64,000 bases of DNA from Oreohelix idahoensis (GCA_024509875.1 JAMPIV010005809.1:653066-717065); one strand, 5' to 3'. Counted from the stretch's first letter, positions 21,416-33,060 are shown. Notes: generated by a model from the sequence alone, not told the origin. Made by a program: numbers and translations.

Positions 21416-24013
21416 TGTGATGCTGCACTGTAATTCTGTCTTTTAACCGGCCCGATCCTGTTCTTTTATTTTGAATTTTCACCATTTTATTTCTTCTCAT
21501 TTGAATATATATCGTGTTTGGTATTTTTGAGGAGGTAAATTAAATGGATTCGTTTATGATGGTAGGTTTATTTTACACTCGACCAGTTTTACTTTCTTCT
21601 GATTTTTTGCGATTTTCCGTTGTTTACGGAAATCGCCATTTCATGCACGCAAGTCAGAAACACGCGGCCGTCACATAACGTGACGCAATCTTCGGACACG
21701 CGGTTTGCGTTGTTTTCAAATCTGATTGGCGCAGCTCATAGTTATGGTTATTTTTCTAAGCGTTTCCATTGGCCCGAGTGCGTAGATTAATGAACACGCG
21801 GGGGTGGCCCCGGTGTGTATAAATAGCCAGTTAGACAGGGGCCAAGTTCTCTATCGTAAGAAATAAGTGCCTGCCGTATGACTGCGAATGTATCGTCTCC
21901 ATTGCGTGGAAAAACAGCGATAATCGGTATGTAGTATTTTATTATCGTTTTACTTATTAGTGGGTTTTTTAGAATTTCGCCCGTAGTTAATTTCTTCGGG
22001 GACATTAACTTTTTAGTTCTAAAGGATAGTGCCATTCATTATCATCTTTGACGAACGATGTAAATGCAACAGTGTGCTTATTCTTTCTATGATTTTGGCA
22101 GTAGATAGGAACGTGGGAAGTTATAAGCTATACGTGTGCTCATAGTTGTAGAATGTTATGTAAAACCACCATTTATTCCTGTGTATTTACAAATATAATT
22201 TTAGTGGGAAAAGATTGTGTGTACTAAATTTTTTTTTTTTTGCCTTTATGTAAGAAATGCAGTCGGAGAGTAAAGATGTATGTTATAAGTGAATTATACG
22301 GCTTAGAGGAGTAAACTATTCCTATAGCGAGATTTCATTTAATTCTGGAGTAAGTGGGAAACCTCATGGGTAACTTTAAAGGAATTCCCTAGTTGAATGT
22401 TGGACACGTGGGTAGCCACGCGTAACAAATAGATAAGAGGCAGACAGGTCGGGAGGTTTCTGGTTACTTACCTGGCAGATTATAGTTGAGGGAGAGAGGG
22501 GGAAGGAGTGAGAATGAAGAGACACGTGAGTAGGAATATTTTATGTATCGGTTTTTTCAGAACGAGAGAAGGGGAGAGGGAGGAGAGAGATTTAAGTGCC
22601 ACGGTGGTAATATTATTTTTTGTATTGTTATACATGACGAGTGAGCCACGTGGGTAATATTATTTTTTGTATTGTTGTACATGACGAGTGAAGTACTGAG
22701 TAAGGGAGTTATAAAGATTAATGGGTTAGAGATGCGTTATGTTGGAGTTGTTATACAATAGACGCATTTCCTTTTAATTTCAGCGAGTCACGGCGAACCA
22801 GTGGGGAGCATAATTTTGTCAAATAAAATTATCCACGGCAAAAAGACATATCTCAGGGTCAGAGTACTCGAGTTATCGTCAGGAGCAAAAGAAGATAACC
22901 TAAACGGTCTATTGCAGTGAAGTTCAATTCTTCAGCTAGTCTGGTTTCAATTGCGTACAGCCGGAAATCAAGGCTGTGGTTTTTTTTTTCTCTAACTCCG
23001 GAGCGGGTTAAAAGAGGGAAGCTATTCAGCAGCAGAGAAGTTTGTCGACAGTTTATCAAGTACCTCATGCTTGACGCCAGAACTTCATCATCATCGCAGA
23101 ATTCAGGAACAGGTGATAGGGTTACCATACCTGGGTCTTGAAGGTAACGAGAGAAGCGCGTAACGGAGACGCCGCATCATCAGTCGTCGAGGGTTGGAGA
23201 GACACTGAGACCAAGGGAGATAGAGAGAGAGAGAGAGAGAGAAGGAGGGAGAAAATAGACAGGACCAGTAGGGTCTGTTCAGTATCCATTCGAAGGATAG
23301 ACACTGAGCCATTGTCTTACTCCAAGTCTATTATTTTAGCATTTCCAGTGGTGTTAGATAGTGGCGCATATCGCCTACCTAGTTGGAAGCGGTGTAAAAG
23401 TTTCGTTGAGGAAGAGTCAACAGGACCGAGACAGTAGAATCTTAAGTGTATTAGAGAGTGGAGGCTAAAGTTGACAGCCCCACCAAAGTAGAGTTGTTTA
23501 TAATCACTAATCATTTTATTGTTCCTCAGCAGGGTGACAGAAAGAGTGAATGTGATTTGGGGGTTGGGTTTTTTCAGTGTCTATCTAATTTCATTGTTAC
23601 GGGTTTTTTCCAGGCCGTGCAACAGTGCACGTTAATGTTTTGTAATTTGATGTATGATGACTTTAAATGATTTCTGTGTGTAAATAAATTTATCTATAAT
23701 ATATTTACTGGATCAGCTTCTACTCTTTACTATACTTACTTTATGTCGTCTGTATAGTGGTGTCTGTGGTCGTTTTATACACCTTATCTCCTTGTATTTA
23801 AAGGAAGTCAGAGGAGGGTGAGATTATAGCCTTTCTGAAGTCACGAAGCGGCAAGGGCGAGTCAAAACCTGGTTCTATCCCTTGAGCCAATAGTCTCATC
23901 TGTCCACAGGCATGTCATTTTCCATCTAAATTCTATCTTCTCAGACTTTCTCATACTAGGGTCTTGTTTTCATTCAGGCAAACTCTAAAAAAACTTAAAA
24001 CCACTTCGTGACA
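21416..24013 (+). repeat. E3 LTR 2
   Basis: 2598 bp, nearly identical to LTR 1, with TATA at 21818-21826 and AATAAA at 23683-23688. It serves as 3' LTR of body 1 and 5' LTR of body 2. Confidence 0.93.
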
Positions 24014-24455
24014 AGTGGGCGGCAATCGTCCGGTGGATCATTCTGGTGAGATCAATTCTGTGATCTATATTCATAGATTGTCTCTAGAAAGTTTTCTGAG
24101 AATAGAGTTTCTTTAAATATCCCCTAGACTTGAGCTATTAGAACTGATCCAGTTATAGGTTTTTCCACAGGTTGCAGTCTAGTAGATTTTTGTGGTATTT
24201 TGATTTATATGACTTAGAGGTAATTGATGGCATACCAACATATTTTTCTTTAACAGGAAGGTAATTTAGTTTTTTGGTAGCTTCTTAACTAAATTTTTCT
24301 CAGGTTATTATTCAGACTTGGTGCTAGTCTGAGGTCGGGTTTTTGGAACAGCGGTTATAGAGGGAGTATTTTATATTACGTAACTGGTTGTTCCTTCTCT
24401 TTTCCTTTTCTGTCATTTCTCTGTATTTGTGAACTTACAGCAGTTTACAGGTAAG

Positions 24456-26588
24456 ATGGCGGATATGGCCAAGTTACGAGCTGCCTGGCGCGAGGCTGCT
24501 CAAGACATGGGAATGGATAAGGAGGAGACTAAGGCCTACCTGATAAGGGAAAATGATAGGCATATTCAGCGGGAGAAAGAGGATAGGGCAGCCGCCGCAG
24601 AAGCAGCGAAAGTAGAAAGGGAAGCACAGGAGAAGGCAGCAGAAAGGGAAGCACAGGAGAGGGAGAAGGCAGCAGAAAGGGAAGCACAGGTGAAGGCAGC
24701 AGAGAGACAGCATGAACTTGCCCTGCGTTCTCTGGAACTGCAGTACCGATCTTCGGAAGACAGTTCAGCTAATGGAGATTCACCCGGAGCAGGAGCGAGA
24801 GACACCTCGGGAAATGGAGGGCCCCGGATGGCAGCCATGAGCTTCCCATTTGACTCGTTCCCTAATGGGAATGAAAAGATTGACGTGTTTCTGGAGAAAT
24901 TTCAAAGGATGGCAAAGGCATACGGGTTGGATGAGAGTCTTTGGTGCCTAAAATTATCGCAATCCCTCAAAGGCCATGCGTACGACGTCTATAATAAGCT
25001 GCTCATAGACGATCAGAACAACTTCGAGGCACTGCGAAATGCTTTGTTGCAAAGATTTCAGTGGACTCCCCGTAAATGCCAAACCATGTTCAGGGAGAGC
25101 AGGCCGGAGAAGGGAGAGAGTTTTGCTCAGTTTGCAGAGCGGGTGAGAAATTACCTAACCCGGTGGAGGGAACTGTCAGGACTGGCGAAAACTTTTGAAG
25201 GGTTGGAGGAGTTAGTTCTGTGTGAGCAAGTAAAGGCCAACATGTCCCCCGACTTGAGGCGGTATCTGGCTGAGCAGGGTGCCCAGCAACTCGATCAGAT
25301 TATCGTGTTCGCCGAAAGGTACCAGACAGCACAGGCCGAAGTACTGGGACAGAAACGGAAAAACCCAGACCTGCCAGCCCCAGACAAAGGAGCTTCGTCA
25401 TCGCAGTCGGCTACTTCACCAGCTCATCAGCAACCAGGGCCTTCTCGCAAGGAGCCTCATTCAGGTTATAACTTGCGCCCCCAGCAGCATAACCGAGCAC
25501 AGCCGACATCATCCCAGGAACCCGCTAGGAACAAGGGAGATAATGAGAGGTATTGTCAGAATTGTAGAACCACTTCCCACTGGACATCTCGGTGCATGAA
25601 CAAACCACCAGCTCATCATGCAGCTTGTTTAAGGCCGGTGAGAGTGACCAGAGGGAATAAGTGGGAACCTGTCCAGTCAGAGAAGTTGTTCTCTAACAGT
25701 GGACCAGCCGTAGTGAATGGGACAGCCACTACGTGTTTGTTTGACAGCGGGCTTACATACCCCAGTATCATCGCTCGTCATTTGGTGAAACCCGGGCAGT
25801 GGACCGGAGAAATAGTTGAGATTGGTGGCATTTTGAGAAGAGGTATCTCACAGCGTCTGCCCGTAGCCAATATTGAGGTGAAATGCAAGTTTGTGTCTGG
25901 CACAATCAAGGCAGCTGTAATGGCACAGCCAGCACATGATTTCATCCTGGGAAGCCCATACTTAGTTTTGGAGAACCCAACCACACCGATCCTTGCTACT
26001 GCAAGGGGGCCTACTGCAGGCCAGAGAAGTGGAAGGGGAGAGCCCCACATTCACGGAGCCCCACGGGAGCTCAAACATCCTTGTCTTGCGATGAAGAGGA
26101 TGGAAGCCTCTAAAGACAGTGGAATGTTAACTACAGAGGCGTATTCGCCTGTCAGCCCTGTTCAGCCTAATCGCCAAACAGTGGTGACACCTCTGATTTC
26201 GGAAGTATCTTCTTTGTCGTTGGGAATTAGGCCCCCGACGGTATTACATCTCTCAAGGGAGGGAAATACTGACAAGAACGAACAGGTGATAGCTTCTTCA
26301 GTCAACAGCAAACAGTTACGTCCTGTTACGGCGATGTCTGGCCAAGCCAGTCAGACTGTTTCAAAACACTGGGAGGCCGCACCATTTGGTAATAATTATT
26401 TACCACGCGCCGCCAGGAAAATTCGTGGGCGAAGAAAACACATGAGAGGGAGGAGGAAGGGCGACCAGTCAGGTTGCAGTCGCCAGGAGGAAATCACCAG
26501 ACGTGACCCTCACGATCCAGGGCTTGCAAAGATTCTCAAGGATATGGAGATGGGCCTGTATGATAATGCTAATTATGACAGTGATTAG
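24456..26588 (+). CDS. gag: E3 Gag-protease, second copy (710 aa)
   Basis: ATG at 24456 (MADMAKLRAAWREAAQDMG). The domain order matches the first copy: coiled coil, SCAN-like capsid, CCHC knuckle, DSG protease and Arg-rich tail. Differences by eye are few: a reshuffled EREAQEKAAEREAQ stretch at about residues 50-65, Asp to Glu in the capsid (LEELVL), and Asp to Gly in the protease-proximal VSGTIKA. The open frame is fully retained. The same length in both copies with a changed repeat block shows compensating in-frame change in the coiled coil. Confidence 0.85.
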   Translation: MADMAKLRAAWREAAQDMGMDKEETKAYLIRENDRHIQREKEDRAAAAEAAKVEREAQEKAAEREAQEREKAAEREAQVKAAERQHELALRSLELQYRSSEDSSANGDSPGAGARDTSGNGGPRMAAMSFPFDSFPNGNEKIDVFLEKFQRMAKAYGLDESLWCLKLSQSLKGHAYDVYNKLLIDDQNNFEALRNALLQRFQWTPRKCQTMFRESRPEKGESFAQFAERVRNYLTRWRELSGLAKTFEGLEELVLCEQVKANMSPDLRRYLAEQGAQQLDQIIVFAERYQTAQAEVLGQKRKNPDLPAPDKGASSSQSATSPAHQQPGPSRKEPHSGYNLRPQQHNRAQPTSSQEPARNKGDNERYCQNCRTTSHWTSRCMNKPPAHHAACLRPVRVTRGNKWEPVQSEKLFSNSGPAVVNGTATTCLFDSGLTYPSIIARHLVKPGQWTGEIVEIGGILRRGISQRLPVANIEVKCKFVSGTIKAAVMAQPAHDFILGSPYLVLENPTTPILATARGPTAGQRSGRGEPHIHGAPRELKHPCLAMKRMEASKDSGMLTTEAYSPVSPVQPNRQTVVTPLISEVSSLSLGIRPPTVLHLSREGNTDKNEQVIASSVNSKQLRPVTAMSGQASQTVSKHWEAAPFGNNYLPRAARKIRGRRKHMRGRRKGDQSGCSRQEEITRRDPHDPGLAKILKDMEMGLYDNANYDSD

Positions 26589-26676
26589 ATCGAGAGGTAG
26601 ATCTAGATGCGGGCCAGTATGAAACCCAGAGATTTCAGTGATTTAGCACGGATTCCCGCACTTGAAAGGGGACTTA

Positions 26677-28394
26677 TGTGATGCTGCACTGTAATTCTGT
26701 CTTTTAACCGGCCCGATCCTGTTCTTTTATTTTGAATTTTCACCATTTTATTTCTTCTCATTTGAATATATATCGTGTTTGGTATTTTTGAGGAGGTAAA
26801 TTAAATGGATTCGTTTATGATGGTAGGTTTATTTTACACTCGACCAGTTTTACTTTCTTCTGATTTTTCGCGATTTTCCGTTGTTTACGGAAATCGCCAT
26901 TTCATGCACGCAAGTCAGAAACACGCGGCCGTCACATAACGTGACGCAATCTTCGGACACGCGGTTTGCGTTGTTTTCAAATCTGATTGGCGCAGCTCAT
27001 AGTTATGGTTATTTTTCTAAGCGTTTCCATTGGCCCGAGTGCGTAGATTAATGAACACGCGGGGGTGGCCCCGGTGTGTATAAATAGCCAGTTAGACAGG
27101 GGCCAAGTTCTCTATCGTAAGAAATAAGTGCCTGCCGTATGACTGCGAATGTATCGTCTCCATTGCGTGGAAAAACAGCGATAATCGGTATGTAGTATTT
27201 TATTATCGTTTTACTTATTAGTGGGTTTTTTTAGAATTTCGCCCGTAGTTAATTTCTTCGGGGATATTAACTTTTTAGTTCTAAAGGATAGTGCCATTCA
27301 TTATCATCTTTGACGAACGATGTAAATGCAACAGTGTGCTTATTCTTTCTATGATTTTGGCAGTAGATAGGAACGTGGGAAGTTATAAGCTATACGTGTG
27401 CTCATAGTTGTAGAATGTTATGTAAAACCACCATTTATTCCTGTGTATTTACAAATATAATTTTAGTGGGAAAAGATTGTGTGTACTAAATTTTTTTTTT
27501 TTTGGCCTTTATGTAAGAAATGCAGTCGGAGAGTAAAGATGTATGTTATAAGTGAATTATACGGCTTAGAGGAGTAAACTATTCATATAGCGAGATTTCA
27601 TTTAATTCTGGAGTAAGTGGGAAACCTCATGGGTAACTTTAAAGGAATTCCCTAGTTGAATGTTGGACACGTGGGTAGCCACGCGTAACAAATAGATAAG
27701 AGGCAGACAGGTCGGGAGGTTTCTGGTTACTTACCTGGCAGATTATAGTTGAGGGAGAGAGGGGGAAGGAGTGAGAATGAAGAGACACGTGAGTAGGAAT
27801 ATTTTATGCATCGGTTTTTTCAGAACGAGAGAAGGGGAGAGGGAGGAGAGAGATTTAAGTGCCACGGTGGTAATATTATTTTTTGTATTGTTATACATGA
27901 CGAGTGAGCCACGTGGGTAATATTATTTTTTGTATTGTTGTACATGACGAGTGAAGTACTGAGTAAGGGAGTTATAAAGATTAATGGGTTAGAGATGCGT
28001 TATGTTGGAGTTGTTATACAATAGACGCATTTCCTTTTAATTTCAGCGAGTCACGGCGAACCAGTGGGGAGCAATATATAGTATATTTACTGGATCAGCT
28101 TCTACTCTTTACTATACTTTCTTTATGTCGTCTGTATAGTGGTGTCTGTGGTCGTTTTATACACCTTATCTCCTTGTATTTAAAGGAAGTCAGAGGAGGG
28201 TGAGATTATAGCCTTCTGAAGTCACGAAGCAGCAAGGGCGAGTCAAAACCTGGTTCTATCCCTTGAGCCAATAGTCTCATCTGTCCACAGGCATGTCATT
28301 TTCCATCTAAATTCTATCTTCTCAGACTTTCTCATACTAGGGTCTTGTTTTCATTCAGGCAAACTCTAAAAAAACTTAAAACCACTTCGTGACA
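26677..28394 (+). repeat. E3 LTR 3, internally deleted
   Basis: 1718 bp. It matches the other LTRs but lacks about 880 bp at 28071 (GGGGAGCA joined to ATATATAG), which removes the GA tract and the AATAAA signal. TATA kept at 27079-27087. Confidence 0.92.
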
Positions 28395-29139
28395 AATACA
28401 TAAGGCTGTTATTCAACTGGCATAGCCCGCCAGATATATTTCCTCTTGCTGAAAAATATTGGCCGTAATACAGGGCCTCAATATGTAGACAGCAGTGTAT
28501 CCTTTGTTAGCAGGCACTATCAAACCATGCTAAACATATATACCGCCAACCTGCGGCGTCCACAATAATTTATCATCATCATTAGGCTTCTGTTCAATTG
28601 AAAACACATAGTCTCATTTGGCTAGAACAAGAAGCAAAGAAGGAATTCTGTCTCTCAAGATCTGTGAGCTTCACTCGCAGATAGGTAATTTCAAATGTTC
28701 TGCAACCAAAGGCATATTAATATGAATGTCATTTACCTTTTACAGAATCTTCCGGATACACACTTAATAAATGTCGTCACTCTTGACGAACAAAGAATCA
28801 CTGGGGAAAACATTGACATTTCAGTCATATCGAAACTTTCCAATCCCCACGATGATATAGAGAAAATCACAACGGACATCATGTCCGACAGCCCAAAAAA
28901 CACCACCTCCCTGACGGAAGTTTCCTCAGTTCGCGCCCAGAACCTGCGCATGCCCAGACAGCATAAAACTGAGCATCGTTAAGACAGATCAACGACAATA
29001 ATTGAAAGAAAGAGAAGATAACCCTTAAACAACCTGTCATAGAAGTTAATACCCAATTATCCAACTTTGACCAACAAAGTTTTACAACAAAGTATTAAAT
29101 AGATTTACCTATTATGACTCCGTCAAAACGACAGCAACA
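28395..29139 (-). repeat. E2 5' LTR, second part
   Basis: Continues the LTR after E3, beginning with the duplicated AATAC and ending GACAGCAACA at 29139, followed by target duplication GTCGC at 29140-29144. It carries a 12-bp insertion relative to the 3' LTR near 28877 that forms a small palindrome (GGACATCATGTCC). Confidence 0.93.
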
Positions 29140-29884
29140 GTCGCCTTTGGAGGCGATTTCAAGAAACTGGCTCAGTGGCAGACCGGCCGCGCAGTGGAAG
29201 ACCCAGAGTCACAACTGCCGAAGACCGCTTCATACGGCTGCTTCACCTCAGGAATCGACTTGCATCTGCGTCCTCCACAGTCCAGTCAATGTCAGCAGCT
29301 CGTCGAATTTCAGATCAAACGGTCAGGAACCGGCTGCACGACTCTGGTCTTGGGCTAGAAGACCCTACAGAGGCCCTGTTCTTACGGACCGGCATCGCCA
29401 GAACCGACTGCAGTGGGCGAACCAGCATCGTCAATGGACCATTGGGAATGACTGGAGACGGGTTTGGTTTAGTGATGAATCATTTTTTGTGCTCCAGCGA
29501 CACGATAGACGGAGAAGAGTTTACCGCAGAGTCCATGAGCGCTACGCCCAGAACAGCGTTGATGAGGCTCCTCCACATGGTGGTGGAGGTGTACTGATGT
29601 GGGGGGCGATCAACTTCATGGAAAGAAGTGACCTTGTGCAAACTGAAGGACGCCTGAATGCCCAACGATACGTCGCTGAAATTCTTCATCCTCACGTCCT
29701 TCCACTTCTGGCTGCACGAGGGTCGATTTTTCAGCAGGATAACGCTCGACCTCATGTGGCACAACTCACCACCCAGTTCCTCGCTGACAACAACGTCCAG
29801 ACCATTCCGTGGCCAGCCATGTCATCAGACATGAACCCTATAGAACACTTATGGGATGAACTCGACAGACGACTCCGCCATTAA
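29140..29884 (+). pseudogene. Tc1-like transposase, C-terminal part
   Basis: Resumes the transposase interrupted at 6914. The frame through 29175 holds the second DNA-binding helix region (ADRPRSGRPRVTTAED). A frameshift near 29360 moves to the frame of the catalytic core: FSDESFF (first Asp), QQDNARPHVA (second Asp) and NPIEHLWDEL (Glu). The spacing is DD34E, the Tc1 signature. The stop is TAA at 29882-29884. Transposase cuts and pastes the element at TA sites; this copy is dead owing to the E2 insertion and the frameshift. Confidence 0.88.
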
Positions 29885-30495
29885 CATTAACAAGTATTCA
29901 TCGTTACGGAAGAAACATATTGCGAGTAAACGCTACTTAACTGTGCACATTATATAACGTATGTAGCCTGCACAAAACAGGAAACCATAATGTTTGTTCT
30001 TGCTGAAGGCAACCTGTTAACTTCGGCTGCTTGCAGAAAGTTAATCAGTATGAGGCAGAGAGAGAGGGAAAGAGAGAGAGAGAGAGTCTGAGAGAGAGAA
30101 CAGCAGAGAGAACGAACGAAATCTTTATTTCTTCAGGGTAGAAAAAAACAATGAAAAGAAATAATAATTTATTATTTAACATTGCATTTGGTCAAAGAAC
30201 ACACACAGGCATTCACACACAGAATTAGAAATACAAACACACACACACAGGGAGAGGGAGAGAGAGAAAGAGAGAGCAACAAAGTTAATTGCATATATTT
30301 AAAATTAAAGTTAAAGCTGTAACATTTAAAAGTAAATACATTACTCAAGAAAACAATGCAGGAACCAAACACAGAGATTTCCCAGAAGGTGAATTTTTAA
30401 GCTTCCATGATTTTGACATGTGAGATAGATAGATTGACAGACAGCCAGCCAGCCAGCCAGCCAGGCAGATAGGCAGTAGGCAGGCAGGCAGGCAG

Positions 30496-30500
<5 letters not shown>
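29885..30500. other. Intergenic with short simple repeats
   Basis: No gene. GA-rich tracts at about 30056-30115 and 30250-30276, CA repeats near 30205-30250, and CCAG/GGCA repeats at 30443-30495. The right terminal repeat of the Tc1-like element was sought here and not seen. Confidence 0.6.
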
Positions 30501-30756
<256 letters not shown>

Positions 30757-31082
30757 TAGTTAGTTGTCAAGCCCGTTATGACTTATGATTAACCGTGTGA
30801 TTTCTAGCAGAGCAGAGGCACCAAAGAATAATTATTTTTCTATTTGTAAAGAGGCCCGAAAAAGTAGTTATTTGTTTTACATATCATAAGAAAGCGTTTA
30901 AAAAAAATCCTTGTTAACCCGTTTTACATAAAGCCGGTTTTCACCGAACACTGATGAGGTACGGACAGCGTTGATGTAGCTGCCACCCCTTTTCTGGACA
31001 AGTCCTATTTTAGGAATTCATCGTGTAATAAGATAAATAATGTTAGTCCTTTTCGGGACTTAGTATCTATCAACGCTTTACG
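30757..31082. other. Intergenic, nothing recognised
   Basis: Unique AT-rich sequence without supportable ORF, leading into a 43-bp tandem repeat. Confidence 0.5.
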
Positions 31083-31322
31083 GGCTAGAAGGCCTTTTCA
31101 GGGCTACATCATGCTAGCCGATAGAGGCTAGTAGTCCTTGTCATGGCTACTTCATGCTAGCTGATAGAGGCTAGTAGCCCTTTTGAAGGCTACTTAACGC
31201 TAGCTGATAGAGGCTAGTAGTCCTTGTCAGGGCTACTTCATGCTAGCTGATAAAGGCTAGTAGTCCTTTTCAGGGCTACTTCATGCTAGCTGATAGAGGC
31301 TAGTATTCCTTTTCAGGGCTTA
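31083..31322. repeat. 43-bp tandem repeat, five units plus a partial
   Basis: Unit starts at 31083, 31126, 31169, 31212 and 31255, with a partial unit at 31298. Units carry GGCTAGTAGTCC, CAGGGCTACTTCA and the palindrome GCTAGC. They are contiguous with no spacers. Confidence 0.93.
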
Positions 31323-31395
31323 GTTTTAAATCAACATTACGCTTCAGTTAAAGGAATTCACTTATTTTTGAATTGCAAATTGCTCTTTGATATAA

Positions 31396-31918
31396 TTAAC
31401 CCTGGTTCCATTCTAGTCCTCGGTCCTTCAAAGATTGTCTAATGTTGTCCTCCCAGCAGACTCTGGGTCGTCCTCGGGGTCTGGATCCTTGGCTCTTTGT
31501 TTCCCATGCTTGTCGTGGTATCCGATCTTCTCCCATTCTGCAGACATGGCCAAACCATCTTAATTGGGACTGTTCTACGTGGGTCTGCAGGGGGTAGGAT
31601 TTAAGGCCTTGACGTATCGTCTGGTTGCGTACCATGTCTCTTCTTGTTACTTCAACCACCTTCCTCGGATACCTCATTTCTGAGGTTTGGATCTGGCTTT
31701 TATGGGTTGTAGTCATTGCCCATGACTCGCATCCATATGTCAAGACTGGGACATAGGTGGAGCGGTATACAGCCATCTTCGTTTTCTTACCAACCTCTCT
31801 CTTGCTGAGGAATCCTCGATTTATGGCCTGAAAAAGTCTCCCAGCTGCTGCTTTTCGAGTGGCCAACTCTTCTTTGATGCCTAATGCACGACTTAATATT
31901 AGTCGCCTTGTACGACAT
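31396..31918 (-). pseudogene. LINE3 C-terminal fragment
   Basis: The frame from about 31918 reads KEELATRKAAAGRLFQAINR, then VYRSTYVPVLTYGCESWAM, RWFGHVCRM and RPRGRPRVCWEDNIRQSL: the region after RT in many endonuclease/RT LINEs. RT and endonuclease are missing. The same segment occurs on the plus strand at 50100-50708 with a (TAAG)n tail. The upstream part of the open frame (to 32112) is unrelated. Confidence 0.75.
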
Positions 31919-32545
31919 GGCCTGGGAAAGGAAGGGGGTTGGGGGGGGGGGTGCATTAGTCCTTGCAGGAGTAGTAGTGGAAAGTTATGTAAACATTGAC
32001 CTTCGGATGAGTTTTCTATGTTGACAAATAAGGGCAGGGGAGAGAGAAATAACAAAATATCACTCGCACTGGAATGTAATGCAATCCTGCCGGAGTGGAC
32101 ATGAGAGCGCACAAACCGTTTTGTGACAGTTCTATTCTTTCGTTGTCTTTACCTGGTTATGTGCAGGAGATAAATACAGCCATATTGTATTTCAGCTCCA
32201 TTTCTTCCAATGATAAACGGCTGTCATAGCAACACAGTTTTGGGTTTATCTGAATTTACACAGGATTGTTATATCATCATCATCATCATCATTAACCTTC
32301 AACTCTCCATATGCCCTCGACAAACTGAATGCAAAATCTTCCTGTGCTGTTTCATCAGCTCAATGTTTTCCCATGTCTCCTTCATGTCTCAGGTTCTCTT
32401 CTCCATGCATTCTTTTGTCTCTCTTTACCCCTCTTACTCTGGGGGTTCTAGAACAAGGACTGCCTGATAGTGCCATCAGCAGGTTTTATCATTGTATGTC
32501 CTATCCATCTCCAGGGTTTTCTTCTCACCTTTTATTCCACTGGCA

Positions 32546-32649
32546 CTTGTCACCAGTTCCACATTAGTGATCTTGTCACCAGTTCCACATTAGTGATCTT
32601 GTCACCAGTTCCACATTAGTGATCTTGTCACCAGTTCCACATTAGTGAT
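32546..32649. repeat. 26-bp tandem repeat, four units
   Basis: Four copies of CTTGTCACCAGTTCCACATT plus AGTGAT starting at 32546, 32572, 32598 and 32624. The unit is single-copy in the related relic near 51787, so this is a local expansion. Confidence 0.95.
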
Positions 32650-32682
32650 CTTGTCATAAAACCTCAATCCTTGTATTCCACG

Positions 32683-32990
32683 CGGGACCCCAAGATGCAA
32701 CAATAGTGAATGCAGTCAGCGACCCATAGCTGTACTGCTTGCATCAGGACCAGCGAACCAGAGCTGGTCAAGACCGCTCTCCACCTCCACGTGGTGGTCC
32801 TGGAAATAGTCTGCAGCAGTGCAGTCTGGCTGAGCGAGTGCGGATCGAAATGGAAAGGCAAACCCGGTCCCTAAAAAATGCCGTGCTGAAGTCGGATGTG
32901 TCGACCGAAAGGTGCAGATATCACAGCTTAGGCGTAAACAGACACAACGCAACCACCGTCCTTTTCAGGGCGAACGAGGAAGAAGAAGAA
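32683..32990 (+). mobile_element. SINE-like insertion with 10-bp target duplication
   Basis: A 308-bp insert starts CGGGACCCCAAGATGCAAC and ends GCGAACGAGGAAGAAGAAGAA. The flanks GTATTCCACG (32673-32682 and 32991-33000) are a perfect duplication. The tail matches the 3' end of LINE2 (GCGAACGAAAGAAGAAGAA near 50087), suggesting mobilisation by that LINE family. No clear Pol III boxes were found, so a truncated LINE copy is also possible. Confidence 0.75.
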
Positions 32991-33060
32991 GTATTCCACG
33001 CAAGCATCCATTTATGAAAGTCTGTAGCTTTTTATCTGGTGATCAGGGTTGTAACTACAG

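Larger units (their letters stand above)
16143..28394 (+). mobile_element. E3: tandem gag/PR-only LTR element (three LTRs, two bodies)
   Basis: LTRs at 16143-18752, 21416-24013 and 26677-28394 start TGTGATGCTGCACTG and end CACTTCGTGACA. Two nearly identical 2663-bp bodies lie between them. The single target duplication AATAC (16138-16142 and 28395-28399) flanks the whole array, so it sits as one unit. Each body encodes only Gag fused to a protease; RT, RNase H and integrase are absent. This resembles gag-containing non-autonomous LTR elements (TR-GAG type, described in plants). Confidence 0.92.
6915..29139 (-). mobile_element. E2: Gmr1-like LTR retrotransposon with copia-like pol order, hosting E3
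   Basis: Left LTR 6915-8230 and right LTR 15547-16142 plus 28400-29139 share TGTAACCG at one end and GACAGCAACA at the other. The target duplication gtcgc flanks both ends inside a Tc1-like transposase. Minus-strand coding order is Gag, Cys/His motif, protease, integrase, RT, RNase H. Integrase before RT is the diagnostic order of the Gmr1 group within Ty3/gypsy elements. After removing E3 the element is about 10 kb. Stops, frameshifts and a lost protease Asp make it defective, although the LTRs look closely similar by eye. Confidence 0.92.
32265..33060 (-). pseudogene. LINE5 3' relic, interrupted by a short insertion
   Basis: Follows the same order as 51493-52022: a (CAT)n end, the segment around TCATCAGTTCCACRTTRGTRA, and CATTTATGAAAGTCTGTAGC. 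The family encodes an RT C-terminal tail. Frames are decayed. An insertion at 32683-32990 interrupts it, and a 26-bp tandem expansion sits at 32546-32649. Confidence 0.6.

Noticed and set aside
31083..31322. Possible CRISPR-like array
   Set aside because: Units are contiguous with no unique spacers, and the sequence is eukaryotic; a plain tandem repeat.
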